Part shown: piece after piece, positions 1 through 5,396 of the stretch
How the letters are laid out: each line of letters opens with the position of its first letter
Position numbering within the stretch: position 1 is the first letter of the stretch
Source: Veillonellaceae bacterium
GTDB lineage: Bacteria; Bacillota; Negativicutes; Veillonellales; Veillonellaceae
Direction: 5' to 3'
Assembly (NCBI GenBank): GCA_900766245.1
Contig: CAAFUR010000028.1
Coordinates: forward strand, 1 to 9,589
DNA: 9,589 nt
Notes under the pieces: generated by a model
Seen by the model: only the letters and a program-made list of their open reading frames with translations
Databases searched by the model: none
What the model was told of the DNA's origin: nothing
Translations under genes and position numbers: made by a program

Positions 1-2
1 AG

Positions 3-248
3 ATGTTGTTCCTTTCAAAGAACGTGCTTAGCTTCGATGAAGCGAGCAGGTTCTTGAACCTTTCTAAAAGTTACCTGTACAAGCTGACTTCGGGTAACTT
101 GATACCCCATTACAAGCCGCAGGGCAAAATGCTTTATTTTGAAAAGGCTGAGCTGGAAGCATGGTTGCGTCAGAACCCGGTGAAGACGCAGGCGCAGATA
201 GAGCAGGAAGCGCAGAAGTATATCCTTAACCGTCCTCTAAAGAAATAA
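3..248 (+). CDS. MerR/excisionase-type helix-turn-helix protein (5' end possibly outside window)
   Basis: Small DNA-binding protein of the HTH_17 (MerR/excisionase-like) kind. The segment from about residue 9 to 55 has the family layout: 'LSFDEASRFLNLSKSYLYKL' as helix-turn-helix, then the wing 'IPHYKPQGKMLYF' and the closing helix 'ELEAWL'. In Bacteroidales mobilizable elements such proteins sit directly before a RepA-like ATPase and act in excision or in control of the mobilization genes; that role is inferred here from position. The first ATG is only two bases from the window edge and relatives often have extra N-terminal residues, so the real start may lie outside. Its TAA overlaps the next ATG by one base (TAATG), indicating translational coupling with the ATPase. 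The family is clear; excisionase versus regulator is open. Confidence 0.8.
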   Translation: MLFLSKNVLSFDEASRFLNLSKSYLYKLTSGNLIPHYKPQGKMLYFEKAELEAWLRQNPVKTQAQIEQEAQKYILNRPLKK

Positions 249-1327
249 TGGCTATGGAAAACAAGACGAAAGAGGAAATCGGACAAGGTACAGCCATGAC
301 GAAAGAAGATTTTGCAGCCCTTTGGAAAACCATTCGTCTAAAGGTGACGGACACTTATGAAGTACCGCCCGAAATTCTTTGGGTGAACGGTTCTACTATC
401 GGCACGTTGGGCAATTTCAGTGCATCCACAGGCAAAGCCAAGAGCAAAAAGACATTCAACATTTCCGCCATTGTTGCGGCAGCATTGAAGAATGACGAGG
501 TTTTGAAGTATTCGGCATATCTGCCACCGAACAAGCGCAAAATTCTCTATGTTGATACCGAACAGAGCAAGTACCATTGCCATAAGGTCATGGAACGTAT
601 TTTGCGCCTTGCCGGACTGCCGACCGATAAAGATGTGGACGATTTTGTTTTCATTGTGTTAAGGGAGCAGACCCCCGACAAACGTAAGCAGATAATTGGC
701 TATATGTTAGAGAATATGCCCGATGTGGGGTTGCTCATCATTGACGGAATCCGTGATTTGATGTACGACATCAACAGTCCGAGCGAATCGACCGACCTAA
801 TCAACCTTTTGATGCGCTGGTCAAGTGGGTATAATCTGCATATCCATACCGTACTGCATTTGAACAAGGGGGATGATAACATAAGAGGACATATCGGTAC
901 AGAGCTGAACAACAAAGCTGAAACCGTCCTGCAAATCACGAAAAGCACGCAGGACGGCAATATAAGTGAAGTAAAGGCGATGCATATACGTGACCGTGAG
1001 TTTGACCCGTTCGCATTTCGCATCAATGACAACGCTTTGCCCGAAGTCATGGACGGTTATGTATTCCAGCAACCCAAACAAGACAGGAACTTTCCGCTTA
1101 CAGAGTTGACGGAACAGCAGCACCGGGAAGCATTGGAGAACGGTTTCGGCAAGCAGGTTGTACAAGGCTATTCCAATGTGATAGCGGCATTGAAACAAGG
1201 TTACGCAAGTATAGGTTACGAGCGTGGACGCAATGTCCTTGTGTCGCTTAACAAGTTCCTTGTGGACAAGCGCATGATTGTGAAAGAGGGTAAGGGCTAT
1301 CGCTACAATCCCGATTTTCATTATTAA
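248..1327 (+). CDS. RepA-like AAA ATPase of a mobilizable element
   Basis: P-loop ATPase of the RecA/RepA superfamily (AAA_25-like), 359 residues. The phosphate-binding loop is a variant, GKAKSKKT at residues 62-69, in which the usual Gly before Lys is Lys. Walker B is LLIID at 162-166. A RecA-like segment follows ('HIHTVLHLNKG' near 197-207, then 'RGHIGTELNNKAETVL'). The last 70 residues look like a winged-helix tail ('NVLVSLNKFLVDKRMI'). Related proteins in Bacteroidales mobilizable transposons lie between an HTH protein and a primase and are annotated as mobilization, excision or RepA-like helicase proteins. By analogy with RSF1010 RepA it may unwind element DNA after excision or transfer; this is inference. 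The start at 248 uses the TAATG overlap; a second in-frame Met lies at 254. A 164-base spacer with repeats follows. Confidence 0.85.
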   Translation: MAMENKTKEEIGQGTAMTKEDFAALWKTIRLKVTDTYEVPPEILWVNGSTIGTLGNFSASTGKAKSKKTFNISAIVAAALKNDEVLKYSAYLPPNKRKILYVDTEQSKYHCHKVMERILRLAGLPTDKDVDDFVFIVLREQTPDKRKQIIGYMLENMPDVGLLIIDGIRDLMYDINSPSESTDLINLLMRWSSGYNLHIHTVLHLNKGDDNIRGHIGTELNNKAETVLQITKSTQDGNISEVKAMHIRDREFDPFAFRINDNALPEVMDGYVFQQPKQDRNFPLTELTEQQHREALENGFGKQVVQGYSNVIAALKQGYASIGYERGRNVLVSLNKFLVDKRMIVKEGKGYRYNPDFHY

Positions 1328-1337
1328 AAGTCGGTTT

Positions 1338-1440
1338 GGTTTAGTCCGGGTGTATATATAAGCGGAACGGACTGTCTGTTTCCCGGTATCGACAGCAGGC
1401 AGGTTTAGTATAGTACGGGTATATATATGACGGACTAAAC
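1338..1440. repeat. Two composite repeats (GTTTAGTCCG plus TATATATA) before the primase gene
   Basis: The 164-base spacer between the ATPase and primase genes carries a structured repeat pair. Copy A on the plus strand is GTTTAGTCCG (1339-1348), 4 bases, then TATATATA (1353-1360). Copy B on the minus strand is GTTTAGTCCG (1440-1431), 3 bases, then TATATATA (1427-1420). The two 10-mers therefore form a large inverted repeat. Copy B also has an opposite arm GTTTAGT at 1403-1409. Direct similarity between 1338-1360 and 1402-1430 (GGTTTAGT followed by GGGT and a TA tract) suggests duplication. Position between helicase-like and primase genes fits a replication or single-strand-initiation signal, or an operator for the primase gene; neither is shown. 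A third copy lies at 7551-7575. I saw no TAnnTTTG promoter box in this spacer. Confidence 0.65.
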
Positions 1441-1491
1441 AGGACTGGCGCACTTTTCAACTATTTTTTTAATCCCCAAAAAGAAAATATT

Positions 1492-2457
1492 ATGAACATC
1501 GAAGATGTGAAACAAATATCCATTGCAGACTATCTGCACAGTTTAGGTTATTCGCCCGTCAAGCGGCAGGGTAACGGCTTATGGTACAAATCACCGTTAA
1601 GGGAGGAACACAAAGCGTCCTTTAAGGTGAATACAGACCGCAATCTTTGGTATGACTTTGGCGCAGGAAAAGGCGGCAACATCATCGCTCTGGCAAAGGA
1701 ACTTTATTTTTCCGACAGTCTTCCCTACCTTTTAAAGAGGATAGAAGAGCAGACACCAAACGTTCATCCGGTCAGTTTTTCTTTTCCCCAGCATAGGACA
1801 GAACCGAGTTTCCAACATTTGGAAGTCCGTGACTTGACCCATCCGGCATTGCTCCGTTACTTGGAGGGGCGGGGTATCAATATCGAACTGGCAAAAAGAG
1901 AATGTAAGGAACTCCATTTTACCAATAACGGCAGACCGTTCTTTGCTATCGGTTTCCCGAATATGGCAGGAGGTTACGAGGTTCGCAATTCCTTTTTCAA
2001 AGGGTGTATCGCTCCGAAAGACATTACCCATATACGGCAGCAGGGAGAGCCGAGAGAGAAATGTTTGGTATTTGAGGGCTTTATGGATTATCTTTCTTTC
2101 CTCACGCTCCGGATGAAGAACTGTCCGACCATGCCCGACCTTGACAGGCAGGACTATGTTATTCTTAACTCGACTGTCAACGTGCCAAAAGCCATTGACG
2201 TGCTATACCCGTATGAACGTATCCACTGTATGCTTGACAATGACGAGACGGGATATAAGGCGACACGGGCTATCGAATTGGAATACTCCTACCGTGTGCG
2301 TGACTTCTCGCACAATTACAGGGGGTATTCGGACTTGAACGATTACCTGTGCGGCAGGAAGCAGGAACAGAAAAACGCAGCCAGCCAAGTACAGGAAACG
2401 AAGCAGAAAACCGGACAATGTGCCGTCCAAAAACAAAAGAGAGGTAGGGGCATTTAA
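1492..2457 (+). CDS. DnaG-type CHC2-like/toprim primase lacking zinc ligands
   Basis: Short primase of mobile-element type, 321 residues. The N-terminal region aligns by pattern with the CHC2 zinc-binding fold of DnaG ('SPLREEHKASFKVN' at 34-47, 'WYDFGAGKGGNIIALA' at 53-68), but the positions that are Cys or His in DnaG are replaced, so no zinc site remains. The toprim domain is intact: 'LVFEGFMDYLSF' with Glu195, and 'MLDNDETG' with Asp249 and Asp251, the expected metal-binding acidic residues. 'DLNDYL' at 281-286 is the usual end of the toprim-primase module. The tail from about 288 is Gln/Lys-rich and probably disordered. No helicase domain is fused; the RepA-like ATPase upstream may supply that function. 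Likely role: priming complementary-strand synthesis on transferred or excised element DNA (inferred). The A/T-rich start region 'AAGAAAATATT-ATG' is typical of Bacteroidales. Confidence 0.85.
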   Translation: MNIEDVKQISIADYLHSLGYSPVKRQGNGLWYKSPLREEHKASFKVNTDRNLWYDFGAGKGGNIIALAKELYFSDSLPYLLKRIEEQTPNVHPVSFSFPQHRTEPSFQHLEVRDLTHPALLRYLEGRGINIELAKRECKELHFTNNGRPFFAIGFPNMAGGYEVRNSFFKGCIAPKDITHIRQQGEPREKCLVFEGFMDYLSFLTLRMKNCPTMPDLDRQDYVILNSTVNVPKAIDVLYPYERIHCMLDNDETGYKATRAIELEYSYRVRDFSHNYRGYSDLNDYLCGRKQEQKNAASQVQETKQKTGQCAVQKQKRGRGI

Positions 2458-2469
2458 TCCGGCAGGATT

Positions 2470-2557
2470 GCCAGCGGCTGGCGGTTTCATAGGGAGAGCA
2501 AGGTTATGTTTCGGTAGACCGAAACCACCTTGCTTTGCTCACCGCAAAGGAAACCGC
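2470..2557 (+). other. Candidate origin of transfer (oriT), nested inverted repeats
   Basis: The 146-base spacer before mobC is filled with inverted repeats. GCCAGC/GCTGGC (2470-2475 and 2477-2482) is separated by one base. GCGGTTTC (2481-2488) pairs with GAAACCGC (2550-2557). Inside that, AGCAAGGT (2497-2504) pairs with ACCTTGCT (2527-2534), and innermost GTTTCGGT (2508-2515) pairs with ACCGAAAC (2518-2525). GAGCAA (2496-2501) can also pair with TTGCTC (2535-2540). All arms listed are perfect matches. Nested repeats immediately upstream of relaxosome genes are the usual form of an oriT. The nick site is not identified; the unpaired stretch 2558-2580 is one place to look. It could instead be a leader structure controlling mobC. 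Confidence 0.6.
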
Positions 2558-2603
2558 TCCCGTTGGTCGCAATTTCTAAGACATCATTTAAAAGTAAAAA
2601 GGC

Positions 2604-2987
2604 ATGAAAAAGATACAGGACAAGCCGGGCGGTCGTCCGGCAAAGAAACGGACGGAAAAGCAGAAAAAGGTAGTCAGCACGAAGCTGACCGAGTTGCAGT
2701 ATTACGCCATCAGGAAGCGAGCCGGGGAAGCCGGGGTGCGCATCAGTGAATATGTCCGGCAAGCAGTTATTTCGGCAGAGGTCATACCCCGGCTGAACAG
2801 GCAGGATGCAGATGCTATCCGCAAGCTGGTAGGGGAAGCCAACAACATCAACCAGCTGGCGCATAGGGCAAATGCCGGAGGTTTTGCATTGGTGGCGGTG
2901 GAATTGGTGAAACTCAAAGATAGGATTGTTGAAATCATAAACCATTTGTCGGATGATTGGAAAAATAAAAAAAGGAAGCGGTTTTAA
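2604..2987 (+). CDS. mobC: MobC-type relaxosome accessory protein
   Basis: Small basic DNA-binding protein, 127 residues, that would help the relaxase recognise and open oriT. The N-terminal 22 residues are very Lys/Arg-rich. Residues 23-60 ('VVSTKLTELQYYAIRKRA', then 'ISEYVRQAVI') fit a ribbon-helix-helix: a short strand followed by two helices. The segment 'EANNINQLAHRANAGG' at 78-93 is the signature of the MobC mobilisation family (PF05713 type), where an N-x-NQ-A-x-x-x-N pattern is conserved. The C-terminus is again basic ('KNKKRKRF'). It starts 46 bases after the oriT-like block and its last 35 bases overlap the relaxase gene, so the two are probably co-translated. Naming varies in Bacteroides, where equivalents have been called MobA; the symbol here follows the domain family. 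Confidence 0.85.
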   Translation: MKKIQDKPGGRPAKKRTEKQKKVVSTKLTELQYYAIRKRAGEAGVRISEYVRQAVISAEVIPRLNRQDADAIRKLVGEANNINQLAHRANAGGFALVAVELVKLKDRIVEIINHLSDDWKNKKRKRF

Positions 2988-3873
2988 GGGTTGTGTGAAC
3001 TATGTGCTTGGTAAGGAGCAGGCGGTTTTGCTTCATGCGGATGGGGTTCTGACCGAGAGCCGGAGCGATATAATCCGCAGTTTCTGTATGCAGACCGGGA
3101 TGAATCCCGACTTGAAAAAGCCGGTTGGACATATTGCACTAAGCTATTCGGCAGTGGACGCACCCAAATTGACAGACGAGAAGATGGTACAGCTTGCACA
3201 GGAGTATATGCGTGAAATGAAAATCACCGATACGCAGTACATCATCGTGCGCCATCAAGACCGGGAGCATCCACACGTGCATATCGTGTTCAACCGTATA
3301 GACAACAACGGCAAGACCATTTCGGACAGGAACGATATGTACCGTAACGAACAGGTATGCAAGAAGCTGAAAGCCAAACATGGGCTTTATTTCGCCAAGG
3401 GGAAAGAGCAGGTGAAACAGCACCGATTGAAAGAGCCGGACAAGTCGAAATACGAGATTTACACGGCTGTGAAAAATGAAATCGGCAAATCCCGCAACTG
3501 GCAGCAGTTGCAGCACAGGTTAGCGGAAAAGGGTATCACTATCCAGTTCAAACGAAAGGGACAGACCGATGAAATACAGGGCATATCCTTTTCCAAAGGA
3601 GAATACACGTTCAAAGGCTCGGAGATAGACCGCAGTTTCAGTTTTTCCAAACTGGATAGATATTTCGGAGATACAGGTTTGAATGTTGCCGAAAGTCAAC
3701 GGCAAACAGCTTTCGCACCCATTCGGGAACAAATACCCACACGGAGTAACGCAGAAAGTCCGTTTATAAGCGGTTCGCTCGGTCTGTTTTTTGCATCACC
3801 GTCCCCGGTGGATGAAGAGCCGAACTTGAATTTGAGAAAGAAGAAGAAAAAGAAAAAACGACTTAAATTGTAA
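2953..3873 (+). CDS. MobP-type relaxase/mobilization nuclease
   Basis: Relaxase that would nick one strand at oriT and stay covalently bound to the 5' end through tyrosine. The N-terminal 'GCVNYVLGK' places the likely catalytic Tyr at residue 17. His60 lies in 'GHIALSYS', the second motif. The metal-binding three-His motif is complete: 'VRHQDREHPHVHIVFN' at 99-114, with His101, Asp103, His106, His108 and His110. Residues 1-150 make up the nuclease (PF03432 family). The rest has a helical segment near 165-200 and ends in an unusual tail, Arg295, seven Lys (296-302), Arg303. At 306 residues it is short, without helicase or primase fusion, as is common in Bacteroidales mobilizable elements. It overlaps mobC by 35 bases and is followed after 4 bases by the membrane protein gene. 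Confidence 0.92.
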   Translation: MIGKIKKGSGFKGCVNYVLGKEQAVLLHADGVLTESRSDIIRSFCMQTGMNPDLKKPVGHIALSYSAVDAPKLTDEKMVQLAQEYMREMKITDTQYIIVRHQDREHPHVHIVFNRIDNNGKTISDRNDMYRNEQVCKKLKAKHGLYFAKGKEQVKQHRLKEPDKSKYEIYTAVKNEIGKSRNWQQLQHRLAEKGITIQFKRKGQTDEIQGISFSKGEYTFKGSEIDRSFSFSKLDRYFGDTGLNVAESQRQTAFAPIREQIPTRSNAESPFISGSLGLFFASPSPVDEEPNLNLRKKKKKKKRLKL

Positions 3874-3877
3874 AGAC

Positions 3878-4597
3878 ATGGAAGACAACTTGATTTTAGA
3901 GGGGCTTCTCTCTATGGTAACAGAACTGAAAGAGAAGTTGGAAGCGCAGGTAACGCCAGCCAGCCGGGAGGAAACTCTCGAACGGTTTGGAGCGATTGAA
4001 CAGGCATTGTCAAGACTGCACAGTAACCCAGCTGTTCCTATGGAGAAGTTGCAGACTATCCAAAGTCAGCTTGACGATGTACGGAAAAGGATGCAAGGTC
4101 AGCAGCAGCATATCGAGGACACCAAGAGAATATCATTGGAAATCTATCGTAATTTTAAAATAATGGTTGATACCTTGAATTCCTACAAGACGGATAAAGA
4201 GGAAGTTGCCCCCTTGCCGTTCTATCAACGGATTTGCAACAAGGTTACTTCTTGGATTCGTCCGGGATTGTTTATTTTTTCGGCAGTGCTGGTTCTCTGT
4301 TCCGCTTCCATATGGTTAAATATCCGTTTGGCTACACGGATGCAGCAGTTACAGGACAATGATATGAAATACCGTTATTTGCTGATGCAGGGTTGGGCAA
4401 ACGGAGAAGTCCTTGATATACTGGAAACCAAATTCAACTGGCAGAGGGACAATGATTTCATTCAAATTCTGACCGATTCTGTGATAGATTTTGAATATCG
4501 CAGCAAGAAACAGGCGGAAGCATTGGAACGTGCAAGGCTGTTGAACGAGCAAGCCGAACAGCTAAAGAAAGAAGCCGATAAGTTGGGTAAACCATAA
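3878..4597 (+). CDS. Membrane-anchored coiled-coil protein of the mobilization operon
   Basis: Function not recognised. The 239-residue protein has a helical, heptad-like N-terminal part (about 7-105, rich in Glu, Leu, Gln and Lys), one hydrophobic segment 'GLFIFSAVLVLCSASIWL' at about 130-147, and a second charged helical part to the end, with 'KKQAEALERARLLNEQAEQL' near 211-230 a clear coiled-coil candidate. No signal peptide is visible; the single mid-protein membrane span suggests both ends are long helical domains on opposite sides of the inner membrane. It begins 4 bases after the relaxase stop and is the last gene before the terminator, so it belongs to the mobilization operon. A plausible role is tethering the relaxosome to the membrane or to a helper element's coupling protein, but nothing in the sequence proves this. 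Confidence 0.75.
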   Translation: MEDNLILEGLLSMVTELKEKLEAQVTPASREETLERFGAIEQALSRLHSNPAVPMEKLQTIQSQLDDVRKRMQGQQQHIEDTKRISLEIYRNFKIMVDTLNSYKTDKEEVAPLPFYQRICNKVTSWIRPGLFIFSAVLVLCSASIWLNIRLATRMQQLQDNDMKYRYLLMQGWANGEVLDILETKFNWQRDNDFIQILTDSVIDFEYRSKKQAEALERARLLNEQAEQLKKEADKLGKP

Positions 4598-4655
4598 ACG
4601 AAGTAAAGCTGGAGTGATGAAATGAAAACTTTCTTACTCCAGCTATTTCGTTTTT
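4596..4655. terminator. Hairpin terminator between convergent operons
   Basis: AGCTGGAGT (4607-4615) pairs perfectly with ACTCCAGCT (4636-4644). Outside an internal loop, AAACGAA (4596-4602) pairs with TTCGTTT (4647-4653), which runs into a T tract ending at 4655. It sits directly after the stop of the coiled-coil gene on the plus strand and 25 bases beyond the end of the SIMPL gene on the minus strand. The opposite strand also ends in TTCGTTT after the stem, so it may stop transcription from both sides. Confidence 0.75.
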
Positions 4656-4680
4656 GATATGTAATTTTGTGCTTAGCTTA

Positions 4681-5373
4681 CTAATCAACAATTTCAAAAC
4701 GCACCAGCATGGAATAGTCCTTTTTAATGGTACGGAAATTGTCGAATGAGGCAACATTCGATGATAGGACATTGCTTTGCGCTATCGGAAAAGCATTACC
4801 GCTATCTTTTTCCACAATGCGTATGACATTGCCTAATCTTTTACCCAAGGCTTCAACCAAATAAGTAGCTTTTCGCTGTGCAGCTTTTAGTGCTTCTATC
4901 TTTCCTTTTTGGTGATATGCCAACATATCTTTATTTTCCAATTCACCGATGCGCATCGTATTAATGCCTTTCGTATCTATGTGCTTGATTATTTCATCTA
5001 TCTGTTTGAAATCAGTCAGTGTAATATCAAATTGCTTAGATATTAAAAAATCCTGTCCTTGCTTTCGCCAATAATCGCCAATTTCTTGTGTACGGATTAC
5101 ATCTTGCGTAATACCTACTTCGGAAAGTTTCTTTCGCAATCCTTGTTCTATTTGTGATAATGGCACTTTGGTGTGATACTCTTCGGGCTTAGACTTTCCA
5201 TCAAATTCTTCCTCGAAGTATTCACGAATTTCAATGATGTAGTGAATTTTGTCCGGCATGATTTCTATTTCCGATGTACCTGTCACTTCAATGTAGTGTT
5301 CATTAACTTCTTGCGCTTGCGCAGTTAGAACCATAAAGAAGACAATAGCGGATAAAAATAGTTTTGTTTTCAT
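4681..5373 (-). CDS. SIMPL domain (DUF541) exported protein
   Basis: Exported protein of 230 residues with a signal peptide (MKTKLFLSAIVFFMVLTAQA, cleavage likely after residue 20). The rest is a SIMPL/DUF541 domain: 'IEVTGTSEIEIMPDKIHYII' at 28-47 matches the family's opening strands, 'VGITQDVIRTQEIG' at 86-99 the middle motif, and 'KIEALKAAQRKATYLVEALG' at 158-177 the conserved Ala/Lys-rich helix. Members include E. coli YggE and BP26; many are periplasmic, their biochemical role is poorly defined, and some are linked to oxidative stress. It starts 23 bases after the stop of the larger gene upstream and is almost certainly in the same transcript, ending at the shared hairpin. A link in function with the TonB_C-type protein is suggested only by this pairing. 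Confidence 0.88.
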   Translation of the reverse strand: MKTKLFLSAIVFFMVLTAQAQEVNEHYIEVTGTSEIEIMPDKIHYIIEIREYFEEEFDGKSKPEEYHTKVPLSQIEQGLRKKLSEVGITQDVIRTQEIGDYWRKQGQDFLISKQFDITLTDFKQIDEIIKHIDTKGINTMRIGELENKDMLAYHQKGKIEALKAAQRKATYLVEALGKRLGNVIRIVEKDSGNAFPIAQSNVLSSNVASFDNFRTIKKDYSMLVRFEIVD

Positions 5374-5396
5374 GATGGTTAGGTATTTATTTGTTT

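Noticed and set aside
1372..1395. CTGTC/GACAG inverted repeat between composite repeats A and B
   Set aside because: Five-base arms with a 14-base loop are too weak to call.
821..1453. A 210-codon open frame on the minus strand
   Set aside because: It runs antisense through the conserved ATPase gene and the repeat spacer and its translation shows no recognisable domain; the plus-strand product has clear motifs.
2420..2749. A 109-codon plus-strand frame across the spacer before mobC
   Set aside because: It overlaps the primase end, the inverted-repeat block and mobC in another frame, has no family features, and mobC is clearly the real product.
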